Source: Aliirhizobium wenxiniae
GTDB taxonomy: Bacteria; Pseudomonadota; Alphaproteobacteria; Rhizobiales; Rhizobiaceae
Direction: 5' to 3'
DNA length: 64,000 nucleotides
Assembly: GCF_014201355.1 (NCBI RefSeq)
Contig: NZ_JACHEG010000006.1
Location: 111,905 to 175,904 of the forward strand
The stretch's first letter is position 1. Each line of letters opens with the position of its first letter. Both the position numbers and the translations under genes were made by a program. Shown here one piece after another: positions 35,435-44,184 of this stretch. The notes beneath the pieces were generated by a model. It was given only the letters and a program-made list of their open reading frames with translations. It did no database searches and had not been told where the DNA came from.

Positions 35435-35935
35435 TCACGCGCTCTTTTTGGCGCCCTTGGGATTTGCAGACGCCTCGCCAAGCTGGGTGAGAAGCTGATC
35501 AGTCTCGAGCTCCTCCTGAAGATTGGCATCGAGCAGGGGAACAATGTCCTTCAGACTAAGCTGGCCCGCCCAGCTTTTCAGGGTGCCGTAGCGGGCAATC
35601 TCGTAATGCTCGACGGCCTGGGCCGACGCGATAAGGCCAGCATCGAGGGCGACGGAGCCTTTGAATTCGTCGATGATTTCTTCGGCTTCGGCAATGATGC
35701 CCTGGATGGCTTCACAGGTCTTGCCGCGGGCTGGCTTGCCAAGGAGTTCAAAGACCTGCTGCAGGCGTTCGATTTGCCCTTCGGTCTGCTCCTTATGCTT
35801 TAGAAAGGCCGCTTTACCGTCTTCCGACTGCGACGCACGCGCCATCTTTGGCAAGGCCTTCAGAATCTGCTTTTCGGCATAGTAGATGTCCTTGAGCGTA
35901 TCGAGGAACAGGTCGTCTAAAGTCTTCTCAGACAT
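35435..35935 (-). CDS. DUF892 (YciE/YciF-like) ferritin-fold protein
   Basis: 166 residues: DTLKDIYYAEKQILKALPKM, HKEQTEGQIERLQQVFELLG and AVEHYEIARYGTL give the complete DUF892 pattern. It is the tail-less paralogue of the protein at 1060, sharing the YYAEK..LPKM and EHYEI segments. Shine-Dalgarno AAGGAG. Exact EcfG-type promoter upstream. Confidence 0.9.
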   Translation of the reverse strand: MSEKTLDDLFLDTLKDIYYAEKQILKALPKMARASQSEDGKAAFLKHKEQTEGQIERLQQVFELLGKPARGKTCEAIQGIIAEAEEIIDEFKGSVALDAGLIASAQAVEHYEIARYGTLKSWAGQLSLKDIVPLLDANLQEELETDQLLTQLGEASANPKGAKKSA

Positions 35936-35970
35936 GATAGCTCCTTTTGATACTGAAATTAGCGCTCACG

Positions 35971-35995
35971 AACTTTCGAGGAAAATGAAAGTTCC
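35971..35995 (-). promoter_or_regulatory. EcfG/RpoE2-type promoter of the third DUF892 gene
   Basis: On the minus strand GGAAC-17 nt-GTT, ending 35 nt before the ATG at 35935. Confidence 0.8.
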
Positions 35996-36003
35996 AGGCG
36001 CTT

Positions 36004-36273
36004 TCAGAAGAAATTTAGAGTCAGTATTGCCCTGCCTCGCCGGCCTATTGGCATTGGTTCAAACCCACTTATCGGGCTTCGAGAGATTCGGCTCGCCGAC
36101 ATGATCGGAAGAGTGATGGAGGTCGTTCTCGGACCATCGTCAAAGAAGCGAAGCTCTAATCCTTGAACCGCCACCCGCTCTGTCATGAGCTCTGCCACGG
36201 CGTCGAGGAAACCCTCGGCGCCATGTTCCTTTTCAAATCTGCGGCAGGCAGTTTTCCGATCTTCGACTTCCAT
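36004..36273 (-). CDS. Hypothetical protein (89 aa), doubtful
   Basis: Open frame starting MEVEDRKTACRRFEKEHGAE right after the alcohol dehydrogenase remnant. The first 50 residues look protein-like; the rest is Arg/Pro/Ser-rich and overlaps the stress promoter region of the DUF892 gene. It may itself be a remnant. Confidence 0.25.
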   Translation of the reverse strand: MEVEDRKTACRRFEKEHGAEGFLDAVAELMTERVAVQGLELRFFDDGPRTTSITLPIMSASRISRSPISGFEPMPIGRRGRAILTLNFF

Positions 36274-36282
36274 CTGTCATTC

Positions 36283-36545
36283 TCACGCTGTCAAAACAAC
36301 CTTGATGCAGTTATCTTTCTTGTCGCGGAACGTCTCGTAGAGCTCCAGTCCCTGATCAAGCGTTGCGCGATGGGTACGATGTCCGTCGGTTCGATCTCGC
36401 AATTGGCAGCCGCCATCCATCCGGTCGGAAATTATCTCCGAGGAGAAGAGCCTGCTCGTCCGTGATGCCATTCGAAATGATGATGGGCGAGACATTCCGC
36501 ATAGGGCACGCGCACGTATTCCGCTTGGCCGCCAACATAGGCGAC
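36283..36545 (-). pseudogene. Zinc-dependent alcohol dehydrogenase remnant
   Basis: Fragments of one medium-chain dehydrogenase in different frames: YVGGQAEYVRVPYAEC, then GITDEQALLLGD and TGWMAAANCEIEPTD, then directly the C-terminal end LDQGLELYETFRDKKDNCIK. The whole Rossmann domain is missing and at least two frame changes are needed, so it is dead. The order and motifs match glutathione-independent formaldehyde dehydrogenase-like enzymes. Confidence 0.65.
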
Positions 36546-36581
36546 TAAGTTCCAGTAACTGAGGATTTAAAAATCCGGGTC

Positions 36582-36606
36582 GGAACTCCGAAGTCCAGCG
36601 TCTGTT
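36582..36606 (+). promoter_or_regulatory. EcfG/RpoE2-type promoter of a response regulator
   Basis: GGAAC-17 nt-GTT, 110 nt before the TTG start at 36717. Confidence 0.7.
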
Positions 36607-36716
36607 CGCCCAAATGTCAGAATTTGATGAACCTAGTCCGCTCATTGCGATGTGAGCGGTCGCATCCTTGTCGTGGAAAGCAATCCACACTAGGCTGAAC
36701 CCGTAGCGAGGTCGAA

Positions 36717-37109
36717 TTGGACAATTCCGTTTATCTAAGCCTTTTCGCGGGCAAGCATATTTTGGTCGTCGAAGACGAGTATTTTCTCGCTGATGAGACC
36801 CGTCAAAAGCTCGAACAGCTCGGTGCCACGGTTGTCGGTCCCGCCGCAAATGTGGAAGACGCCCTTGAGCTCATCGCATCTTCAAAAATCGATGGCGCGA
36901 TCCTGGACGTGCATCTGGGAGACGAATTTGTGTTTCCCGTCGCGGAAGAACTTGAGCAGGCGGACGTGCCGTTCGTCTTTGCAACGGGCTACGATCCTGA
37001 CGTCATTCCGGCAAAATTCTCAGGCTTTGCCCTTTGCGGGAAGCCCACGGAGCTTGGAAAAATCGCGTCCGCCTTGTTCAATCCTGGCGGTGGCGTTGCG
37101 CTGAATTGA
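36717..37109 (+). CDS. Single-domain response regulator
   Basis: 130 residues, one receiver domain: acidic pair in VVEDEYF, phospho-acceptor Asp in AILDVHLGD, Thr/Ser-side ATGYD, and Lys in ALCGKPTE. No output domain. Such stand-alone receivers act with HWE-type kinases, often as phosphate sinks or relays in general stress signalling. TTG start with weak signals; an internal start is possible. Convergent with the sigma factor gene. Confidence 0.8.
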   Translation: MDNSVYLSLFAGKHILVVEDEYFLADETRQKLEQLGATVVGPAANVEDALELIASSKIDGAILDVHLGDEFVFPVAEELEQADVPFVFATGYDPDVIPAKFSGFALCGKPTELGKIASALFNPGGGVALN

Positions 37110-37116
37110 GTTCAGA

Positions 37117-37617
37117 TCAGCTGCGGTCGATCGCGGTCCAGAGCTGCAGCCTGGCGCGGTTGACTCGACTTTTCATTGTTCCAAGAGCACAGCCACACCG
37201 TTGCGCTGCGTCCTCATAGCTCAAGCATTCGATGAAAATCATCTCAATCGCTTCTCGGTGGTGGTCAGGTAGATTTGAAATCGCCCGTTCGAGTTCTTGG
37301 CCGCGAAGGCTCCATTCCTGCGTAGCAGGAACGCTCACTTGCAGGGCGGTATCGTCAGCGAGACCAACGTCTTCTCGCCGGGTCAACCCAAATTTGGTGC
37401 AAAAGGTATTGCGCATAATCGTGAACAACCAGGACCTCAGTCGGGTCCCTTGCTGAAACTTCTGCGCATTTGCGATGGCCTTTGCGTACGTTTCCTGCAC
37501 CAGGTCATCGACGTCGGTCGGTGAGGAATGAAATCGGCGCGCAAAGTTTCGAAGTGCCGGCAGATGCTCGAGAAGCTCGAATTCGGTGAAGCCAGTCTGA
37601 TTGGTCCGGTGTTGCAT
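37117..37617 (-). CDS. ECF-type RNA polymerase sigma factor (EcfG-like)
   Basis: 166 residues with sigma region 2 (LRNFARRFHSSPTDVDDLVQ, then ETYAKAIANAQKF) and region 4 (LPDHHREAIEMIFIECLSYE, then GTMKSRVNRARLQL). Both are typical of the EcfG/RpoE2 class that drives the alphaproteobacterial general stress response. An exact EcfG-type promoter lies upstream, consistent with self-activation. No NepR anti-sigma or PhyR gene is adjacent, unlike the canonical locus, so this is probably an accessory EcfG paralogue controlled in trans (inference). Confidence 0.85.
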   Translation of the reverse strand: MQHRTNQTGFTEFELLEHLPALRNFARRFHSSPTDVDDLVQETYAKAIANAQKFQQGTRLRSWLFTIMRNTFCTKFGLTRREDVGLADDTALQVSVPATQEWSLRGQELERAISNLPDHHREAIEMIFIECLSYEDAAQRCGCALGTMKSRVNRARLQLWTAIDRS

Positions 37618-37640
37618 GGCATCCTCCCATCAGTTTGCCA

Positions 37641-37665
37641 AACAGTGATTTCCCCGTATCGTTCC
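37641..37665 (-). promoter_or_regulatory. EcfG/RpoE2-type promoter of the ECF sigma gene
   Basis: On the minus strand GGAAC-17 nt-GTT, 23 nt before the sigma factor ATG; suggests autoregulation or control by a sister EcfG. Confidence 0.8.
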
Positions 37666-38050
37666 GAGAAGTCTTGCCTAGGGGAGGCTAGGTACGGTTG
37701 CGTACCGACCGACGCGCCGCGTCTCATTGGGCGGAAGCGAGCCTTAGACGGCTGACCATCTCAACGCCGGCCATCCAGCAGAAGTGCACACTCTGTACGT
37801 GTGACAGTTGGCTACTGCCGATTGGTGGCGGAGCCGCCTCGTTTCCCAAGCATGCTGAGCCGGCCGCAAAAAGTCCGGGAGGGAAGAGCATGCCTTCGGC
37901 GGTTCCAATCCTGAGCCAATGTATTTTTGGGCTTAGACGCCGACGCAAGTCGCCTTTGAGGGCGCTGTCCGATTTCCGATCGTGGTTTCCCACCTCTTGG
38001 ATAACGATCTAAAACTTCTAATATGTTTTGGATTTTTGTTGGAGCGTCGA
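37666..38050. other. Intergenic region between sigma and kinase genes
   Basis: No gene supported. Divergent spacer of about 390 bases with only shadow frames. Confidence 0.3.
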
Positions 38051-38956
38051 ATGTCGGAACAGCCGAGCCATTCAGATACTGCTGACCAGAGGCTCGCCAA
38101 TTTTGACTGGAACGCGAGTGCTCTCGGGACCATTGAGATGTGGCCTGCACGAATTCTTGGGCAAGCGGAGCTAGTTATTGGTTCCCGGCAGCCGATGTAC
38201 ATTGCCTTGAGACAGGATTTGCGCTTCATCTACAACGATGCCTACCGTTCCATCCTCGGTAATCGTCATCCCGGGGCCTTCGGCGCTCCGATGCGCGAGG
38301 TATTTTCCGACATCTGGACGGAGCTCGACGAACTTTTTGCGGATGTCCTGTCAGGAACGCCGAGAGTCGTGGAAAGTACCCGGATTTCGACGCCATGGAA
38401 GATCGGCAGGGTGTGCTGGTTGCGGAGCTCCAGCACACCCTACCGATCTTGACGATTTTCAGGAGAGGTTCAGGGACCGATTGGAGGCCTTGGCGCGTGT
38501 GCAGGGCCTGCTTTCAAGGTCGAACGCACATGATCGCGTGGATTTCGATGATCTGATCTGATCCGAGCTGAGCGCAATGCAAGCGGATACAGGGTGTAAT
38601 CATATCAGGGCCACGAGGCGTTCGCCTCCGCTCATCGACCGTCCAGACCGTCGCCATGGCTCTTCACGAACTCGCGCCAAACGCCGTAAAGTATGGGGCT
38701 TGGGGCAGGACGATGCACATCTCAGTGTGATGTGGTCGTTCGAGAGTGAAGGCATAAGAGAGAAGCCCACCCTTTACATCGACTGGCAGGAGAGCGGCGT
38801 CGAAATGTCATCCTCGGACAGCCCTCGGGGCAGCGGACAGGGCAGGCGCTCTGCCCTACCAACTAAAGGCGCGTGTGACCTATGAACTAGGGCAGGACGG
38901 AGTTCGCTGCACGATTGCGCTTCCAGTTTCGGAAACCTCGACTATGGAGACCCGAG
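38051..38956 (+). pseudogene. Broken HWE-family sensor histidine kinase
   Basis: Starts MSEQPSHSDTADQRLANFDW with a PAS-like sensor region (YIALRQDLRFIYNDAYRSIL). The kinase part is scattered over frames: VLVAELQH (phosphorylation-site His region), then after a deletion DLDDFQERFRDRLEALARVQ with GLLSR, a stop, LHELAPNAVKYGAWG (the HWE-type ATP-site N box) and finally LPYQLKARVTYELGQDGVRC. Several indels and one internal deletion destroy it. Its intact ancestor would have phosphorylated the neighbouring receivers. Confidence 0.75.
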
Positions 38957-39322
38957 ATGCGTGAAAAGTCACATAGCGGCCTAGCCATCCTCATCGTTGA
39001 GGACGATTACATGTTGGGGGATGAACCCAGTCTTGAACTTTGCGCCCAAGGTGTGGAGGTCATCGGTCCGGCTGCATTCGTCGATGACGCAGCAGGGATC
39101 ATTACCGAGAGCGAGAGGATCGACTCAGCGATCCTCGACCCAGATCTCAGCGGCGAGAAAGTGTTTCCCGCAGCCGAGCTGCTGATGGAACGCGGGATCC
39201 CGTTCGTTTTTACGACGGGCTACGATGACGATGCCAGGGCTATCCCCGCGAAATATGCCCAGAACACGCTATGCGAAAAGCCAGTGAGACTAGCGGAGGT
39301 GCGCTCTGCGATAGGGCGATGA
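38957..39322 (+). CDS. Single-domain response regulator
   Basis: 121 residues; receiver domain with acidic pair in LIVEDDYML, likely phospho-Asp in AILDPDLSG, FTTGYDDD and Lys in LCEKPV. The kinase remnant ends at its start codon, so the two were once an operon; with the kinase dead, it would need a partner encoded elsewhere. Confidence 0.78.
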   Translation: MREKSHSGLAILIVEDDYMLGDEPSLELCAQGVEVIGPAAFVDDAAGIITESERIDSAILDPDLSGEKVFPAAELLMERGIPFVFTTGYDDDARAIPAKYAQNTLCEKPVRLAEVRSAIGR

Positions 39323-39336
39323 TGCAGTGCTCTTTC

Positions 39337-39741
39337 CTACCGCTGTTCGGCTGCTGGTCCGATTTGTTTTCTGGCGGATATAGCGCTCAACGCTTCCACA
39401 AGGTCCGCCTCAGCCGTCGGCTTGGAAAGGCACGGAGCGTCAGCGAATTCCTTGGGCATCGAAGCACAATCATATCCTGTGACGAAGATGAATGGCGTGC
39501 CGCGCAGGAAAAGGAGTGCCGCGGCCGGATAAACCATTTCGCCGTGAAGATTGATGTCGAGCACAGCGGCGTCGAGTTCAAGGCTCGGCTCCGAAAGAAC
39601 CTCCATTGCTTGCTGAACGTCCGATATCGGCCCGAAAACTTTCGCCCCGGCGCTTTCGAGCATTGTCAGCATATCAGATGCGACCAGATATTCGTCTTCT
39701 ACCACGAGGTATGTGCGGCCAGACAGAGCTTCGTTTGGCAT
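39337..39741 (-). CDS. Single-domain response regulator
   Basis: 134 residues: YLVVEDEYLVA, AAVLDINLHGE (phospho-Asp), FVTGYD and CLSKPT (Lys). Start ATG behind AGGAGG; a longer frame to 40068 was rejected. At 39800 or so the minus strand has CGAAC-17 nt-GTT, one base off the stress promoter consensus. Third stand-alone receiver in 3 kb. Confidence 0.82.
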   Translation of the reverse strand: MPNEALSGRTYLVVEDEYLVASDMLTMLESAGAKVFGPISDVQQAMEVLSEPSLELDAAVLDINLHGEMVYPAAALLFLRGTPFIFVTGYDCASMPKEFADAPCLSKPTAEADLVEALSAISARKQIGPAAEQR

Positions 39742-39851
39742 GATCAAATCCTCCTTGGTCTTCGAACTTGAAAAGCTGTAAGAAGTTCGCGCTCGCGGAG
39801 TATTTGCTTTGCGCGACGTCATTATGCAACCCGAGTTCACGGCGCGCCACG

Positions 39852-40034
39852 TCATGAAGAAGCATCCAGAGATGCCTTGCCCAAATCGGTCGCCGTGACG
39901 AGGTCGGAGTCCTCGGACGCAGCGTAGATCGCGACGCTCACAATGCGACGTCTGATGGTCTCGAGCGGCGAGTATCTTGAAGCTTGCACGTAGTAGGAAT
40001 CGCCGAGGTTTGTGAACCGGGCCCGTGCATCCAT
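39852..40034 (-). CDS. Small hypothetical protein (60 aa)
   Basis: MDARARFTNLGDSYYVQASR, then YSPLETIRRRIVSVAIYAAS and an acidic end. Protein-like composition and a modest Shine-Dalgarno (GAGGA). Family not recognised. Confidence 0.45.
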   Translation of the reverse strand: MDARARFTNLGDSYYVQASRYSPLETIRRRIVSVAIYAASEDSDLVTATDLGKASLDASS

Positions 40035-40068
40035 GAGTGGCCATCCTCATCATAGGGGGCGGGAGCAC

Positions 40069-40418
40069 GTGATGATTCCCAGCCGTTAACGCCTACTTTG
40101 CATTCGCAACGACAAAATAATCATACGGGGATAGCGCCCGGAGTCTACGATCAAATGAGGTCGCTCGGCTGAGTCGCTCCGATTGCCTTCTTTCCTCCGA
40201 CGACCAAGCACGAGGCAAGCGGAAGAAATTGCCGTGCACCTTATCGTCCAGAGATCTCGACCATCACCGATTTCAGAAATTCGGGGGAGGGCACGTCAGG
40301 AGACCGCTAGCTGCAATCTTTAACTAAATTCAACTACAACTTAAACAATGGGACTAGGCAGATGCCCAATACATTGACATCCCAGTGGCTGGCAGCATGT
40401 TAATAGGTTTGGCGGAAT
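40069..40418. other. Gene-free stretch
   Basis: About 350 bases without a supported gene; AT-rich near 40318-40350. No motif recognised. Confidence 0.3.
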
Positions 40419-41123
40419 TTAGTCGCGGAAGTCGAGGCCGATGTGTCGTTCATATTCGACCTCAGGTATCCCGTAGGTCGAACCGGCGATCTCCTCGAGC
40501 TTGCGGCGGTCGCGAACGACTATCAGGCTTCTTTCGGCCTTGATTGCTTGCACACCTTCAAGACGATGTATGGCATCCGTGACGCTCGGCCTGCGAACTC
40601 CAAGCATGAGAGACAGGAAATCATGAGTCAACGGGAGCTCGTCGCCGATGCGATCCTGGCTCATCAAAACCCATCGCGCGAGGCGCTGTGTAACCTCGTA
40701 GCGGCTATCGGCTAGCGCGGTCGCAGCAATCTGGATGAGAAACACATGAGCGTATTTCAGGAGCAACTTGCGCAAGCCATGGCTGTCGTCCATTGCGGCG
40801 CGAAGACGAGACACCTCGATGCGTAAGGCCGGGCCGCCGCACTGCATGAACGCGTGATGCGGCGTGCTATCAACACCGAGCACTGCCGGGACAGCTGAAT
40901 ACCCCTCAAATCCGATGCAGCCTACCTCGGTACTCCTGGACTGCTCTAAGCCGGCGATCTCTGATGACAGCCCGCCCTCGAAGAAATGGATGTGGCTTAT
41001 CGTTTCGTAGGCGCCAAACAGAACTTGCCCTTGAGTGAGAGTGACCGGCTCGAGGTCGGGGCGAAGGATGTCTGCGTCTTCGTTTGGAAGGCACGACAGG
41101 AGCTTGTTGCGTGTCCAAGGCAT
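40419..41123 (-). CDS. Crp/Fnr family transcription regulator
   Basis: 234 residues: a cyclic-nucleotide-binding-like beta barrel (VTLTQGQVLFGAYETISHIH) and a C-terminal helix-turn-helix (HDFLSLMLGVRRPSVTDAIH). No N-terminal cysteine cluster, so it is not an FNR-type oxygen sensor; its ligand is unknown. Similar stand-alone regulators are common in rhizobia and often occur near response-regulator genes. Confidence 0.87.
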   Translation of the reverse strand: MPWTRNKLLSCLPNEDADILRPDLEPVTLTQGQVLFGAYETISHIHFFEGGLSSEIAGLEQSRSTEVGCIGFEGYSAVPAVLGVDSTPHHAFMQCGGPALRIEVSRLRAAMDDSHGLRKLLLKYAHVFLIQIAATALADSRYEVTQRLARWVLMSQDRIGDELPLTHDFLSLMLGVRRPSVTDAIHRLEGVQAIKAERSLIVVRDRRKLEEIAGSTYGIPEVEYERHIGLDFRD

Positions 41124-41263
41124 TCGTCGGGTTCCCTTCGATATCGTTCATCGCAAACTATTGCAGGTGTCTTCGATATCCAGAGTCTGCACAAAATCGC
41201 ATGCTTGATGAAACCTATTCACCTGCGGGCAAGTTTTGTGAGCGATCAAATTGGAGGTGATTG

Positions 41264-41500
41264 ATGCCGCGGTATTACTTTCACATTCGCGATCATAACG
41301 GACTGCGAGAGGATCTTGAAGGGGCGGAGTTTGCGACCGTGGAGCAGGCGCATGAAGAGGCGGTGCGGTCCGCGCGTGAATTGCTCGGCCAGCGCGTTGC
41401 CCGTGGCGACATTGTTGACGGCGACGCGTTCGAGCTGACCAGCGATGATGGTACTATTCTTGCCACTGTGAAATTTAGAGATCTCCTGCGACTGGAATAA
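41264..41500 (+). CDS. DUF6894 family small protein
   Basis: 78 residues. The start MPRYYFHIRDHNGLREDLEG and the pattern of a short alpha/beta fold with a DGTIL turn match the DUF6894 family, common in rhizobia and without known function. ATG behind GGAGG. A second member is at 61831. Confidence 0.8.
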   Translation: MPRYYFHIRDHNGLREDLEGAEFATVEQAHEEAVRSARELLGQRVARGDIVDGDAFELTSDDGTILATVKFRDLLRLE

Positions 41501-41548
41501 CCCCGAAGGAAAAAGTTGCCCAGCTTCGGGCGCGTTTGGTGCCAGCGC

Positions 41549-41704
41549 CTAAGGGCCAGACTTCCATCGCCCCGCTTGTTGGTCTGGGAGGTAGTTCAGA
41601 TGTTCCGTGACTGCCGCTGATCTAGGCTCGTCCCGTCTCTCTGGCTCGTCGTCGATCGGCATTTCCCGCCAGATCGCCTCGCGGCGCATCTGCTCAAAAA
41701 TCAT
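41549..41704 (-). CDS. Small charged protein (51 aa)
   Basis: MIFEQMRREAIWREMPIDDE then PERRDEP...NYLPDQQAGRWKSGP. Good protein-like composition but weak Shine-Dalgarno; family unknown. Confidence 0.35.
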   Translation of the reverse strand: MIFEQMRREAIWREMPIDDEPERRDEPRSAAVTEHLNYLPDQQAGRWKSGP

Positions 41705-41852
41705 CCGTCGTTTTCAATGTCGATCTTCGATCGCGCAATCGCCGAAGATGGCGGCCGCCACAAACACCGGTCGACAGGGGGCAAATCTCAGAGCCAGACA
41801 TCAGCTCTTCGTACGCTAACGTACGAGCATAAAAGGCTTATTCAAGTCGAGC

Positions 41853-41883
41853 CTTGGGAAAATCTCAGATAGGGTTTCCCAAG
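41853..41883. repeat. Hairpin-forming inverted repeat
   Basis: 9-bp perfect arms (CTTGGGAAA / TTTCCCAAG) with a 13-nt loop, 70 bases before the next gene. Confidence 0.5.
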
Positions 41884-41952
41884 CTTTGATTCGCGGGACG
41901 CCGCGGCACTTCAAGGTTTGACAGAATGATAAAGCGATCATGAGGATCGAAA

Positions 41953-42156
41953 ATGAATTTGGATGTCGAAACTATGCTTGATTGGCAACAGCGCGGGATC
42001 AACGCGCGAGTGCTTGGCCTATCTGCAGGCGACAATCCTTTGGTTCGCTATATTCATAAGGCAAGCTGCCCGAGAGAAAAAGACAGCCTGATGCAGAAAG
42101 CGGACGCCTGGTTGTTCGGCTGGAATATCGAACATGCCGCGCGCCTCGCGAGTTGA
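41953..42156 (+). CDS. Small CrpP/ribosome-modulation-factor-like protein
   Basis: 67 residues. The arrangement GINARVLGLSAGDNPLVRYI followed by KADAWLFGWNIE resembles the short CrpP/RMF-like group (G..AR..G....DNP...W..GW). In rhizobia these are hypothetical proteins; ribosome association or other roles are unproven here. Assignment is by pattern only. Confidence 0.5.
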   Translation: MNLDVETMLDWQQRGINARVLGLSAGDNPLVRYIHKASCPREKDSLMQKADAWLFGWNIEHAARLAS

Positions 42157-42329
42157 AGGCCGCGCGGTTGCTAGCGCGTGATCGATAGCTAAGCTGGTTA
42201 TGGGCATCTCCAGCCATCCTGCCTCGCGTTGCCAACCGGTCCTTCTCGCGTGACGCTCAGAACGGGTTACGAGGCGGAAGCATCAGAAGACCGTGAAGTT
42301 ATTGCAGCGCTTAAAGCCCCAATGGAGGA

Positions 42330-42676
42330 ATGCTCGTAAGTCGCCTTATCATCGCAGGCGCTGCCCTCCTCATCGCAGGCTCTGCTTTCGCATAAAATTC
42401 CACGGTGACCGGCGCTGCAGGTGGGGCTGTGACGGGCGCGGTCGTAGGTGGCCCAGTCGGCGCAGCTGTCCGCGGCGTGGTTGGCGCTATCGCTGGAACC
42501 GCGATCGATCCGCCGCCGGAGAGGGTCGTAACATATGTGCAGCAGGCCCCAGTTCCCACCGAGCGCGTCGTCGTTCAGCGGATCCCTGAAACCCGAACTA
42601 CGTCTATGCTGTCGTCAATCAGCAGCGCGTAATCCTCGAGCCTTCCTCGCGTCGGGTTGCTCAGGCCATCGACTGA
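42330..42676 (+). pseudogene. Decayed exported glycine-zipper/DUF1236-like protein gene
   Basis: ATG behind GGAGG opens a signal peptide (MLVSRLIIAGAALLIAGSAF) that hits an in-frame TAA right after the cleavage site. The rest continues in frame (TGAAGGAVTGAVVGGPVG; ERVVTYVQQAPVPTERVVVQ), then shifts frame to NPNYVYAVVNQQRVILEPSS and ends at 42676. One nonsense codon, one frameshift and probably an internal deletion. Confidence 0.65.
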
Positions 42677-43006
42677 TTTATTGTGGCCGAACTTCGTTGT
42701 CCGGCCATCTCTCATTTGGCTGACATCATGATTGCTCCACGGTGACCAAAGGTATCCGTCATGCCCGAGCAGGACGGCAAAATTTGCGCGAGTGGGGTGG
42801 TCTTTTCGGCATCGGCAACTTCTGCTCAAAGATAGGTGTCAAAACTCGGGTTGGTCCTCGCGCCCTTCATCCTTCGAACCGAACTCTCTCTACGGCCGTC
42901 GGCGAGACGGGTAGATAAGTTACCGCAGGGTGCCTGCTCATCATTAGAGTGATTACCGAGGAAACGATTCAGCCGCGTCTGCACTTTTGAAAGCAAAATC
43001 ATTGGG
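42677..43006. other. Gene-free stretch
   Basis: About 330 bases with only short shadow frames; no motif seen. Confidence 0.3.
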
Positions 43007-43504
43007 TTGTTTTCTATACGCGGACTGATCACGGGCCTCCTTCTCGCTTCCTGTCTGCTATCGGTAGCGGCTGGCGGTATGAAGCTAACATCCGAAATCG
43101 CGCAGTCGTCCGCGCCTAATGCCTTTGCCAGTCCGCATGACGAGCCTCTCTGGACATCGGGAGTAAGGCGGGTGGATCCGAACCGGCAGGCATATCAGCG
43201 CCTTCCTTGCGCCGTGTCTGCGACTACAATGGTGGCTGAGGTCAAACCGGTGGAGCGCGTGAACGTCACGCTTGGGTCATCGGAGGCTCCCAGTGCGTCC
43301 GGAGAGCGTGACAAGTCGACAAACATGATCCTTGCCGAAATGCAAGCGGCGAAGGCGCAAACTTGGTGTAGTGCGCGGTACCGCTCGTTCGATCCGGTCA
43401 GCAACACATACCAGCCATTCACGGGAGGTCGGAAGCAGTGTCCCGGGCCAGAAACGCAGTCGGCCAGCAACTCAGTCCGAAATTCTGCGATCGCCCAGTT
43501 CTGA
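43007..43504 (+). CDS. BA14K-family exported protein
   Basis: 165 residues. TTG start, signal-like N-terminus (IRGLITGLLLASCLLSVAAG), then a low-complexity region and a C-terminal BA14K motif: CSARYRSFDPVSNTYQPFTG followed by a second Cys (RKQC). BA14K proteins are small lectin-like envelope proteins in Brucella and rhizobia. The start codon is weak and could be mis-set. Confidence 0.7.
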   Translation: MFSIRGLITGLLLASCLLSVAAGGMKLTSEIAQSSAPNAFASPHDEPLWTSGVRRVDPNRQAYQRLPCAVSATTMVAEVKPVERVNVTLGSSEAPSASGERDKSTNMILAEMQAAKAQTWCSARYRSFDPVSNTYQPFTGGRKQCPGPETQSASNSVRNSAIAQF

Positions 43505-43864
43505 GTACCCGTCAACGCGTGCCTTGAGTACGGCACAGTCTGATGGTGGAAAGGCCGGCGAGCCATGATTCCAACACAACCCACTAACACAAACCGAGAT
43601 GAGCGTGGCTACGGTGCTGTCGATCCGACGGTTGAGGTGACTGCAGATATGGCGCTCAACTCGCCCGGATGCTCGCCATGTCCGAGGCGCTGAGTATCCG
43701 GTAGGCTCCATGTAACTTCAAACGTCGAATCGCCAACAGCGCGCTCAAAAGACAGTAGAAGCAATGACTGCGAACATGATGAGGAGGTCTACGGCTCGAG
43801 TTGCTTCAACAGCTTGATCTGCGCGATAGAATTCTGCAAAACGGCTATCCTCTCCGGACCCGCC
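43505..43864. other. Gene-free stretch
   Basis: About 360 bases, shadow frames only, nothing recognisable. Confidence 0.3.
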
Positions 43865-44107
43865 CTAAGCGAAATCGCCTATCATGCCTGACCGGAAGAC
43901 GATCTCAGGTTCACCTTCCTCTCCGACGACCGGATCGCCCTCTCGCTTCCATACGACTACGCCGGCGTGCCGCTCATCCAAATCTTCGGCTTCCTTGATG
44001 GCCGCCTTTTCAGTCGCCGCGGGGCGCGGTTCGAAAGCTCTAACGGGCTGGTCGCGGTCATCGAGATCGAATGCCAAGACATAGATTGAGACGAAGGTTC
44101 CGGGCAT
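43865..44107 (-). CDS. Small hypothetical protein (80 aa)
   Basis: MPGTFVSIYVLAFDLDDRDQ..., with segments EKAAIKEAEDLDERHAGVVV and GDPVVGEEGEPEIVF. Compact alpha/beta composition; a conserved-looking rhizobial hypothetical. Start chosen with GGAG upstream rather than the longer frame to 44164. Confidence 0.62.
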   Translation of the reverse strand: MPGTFVSIYVLAFDLDDRDQPVRAFEPRPAATEKAAIKEAEDLDERHAGVVVWKREGDPVVGEEGEPEIVFRSGMIGDFA

Positions 44108-44184
44108 TCTACAAGCTCCTAAACGCCGCAACGTCCTTTTGACCACTTTGTTTCGCCAGAGCATAAAGGCTCTGGCCGGATTTG

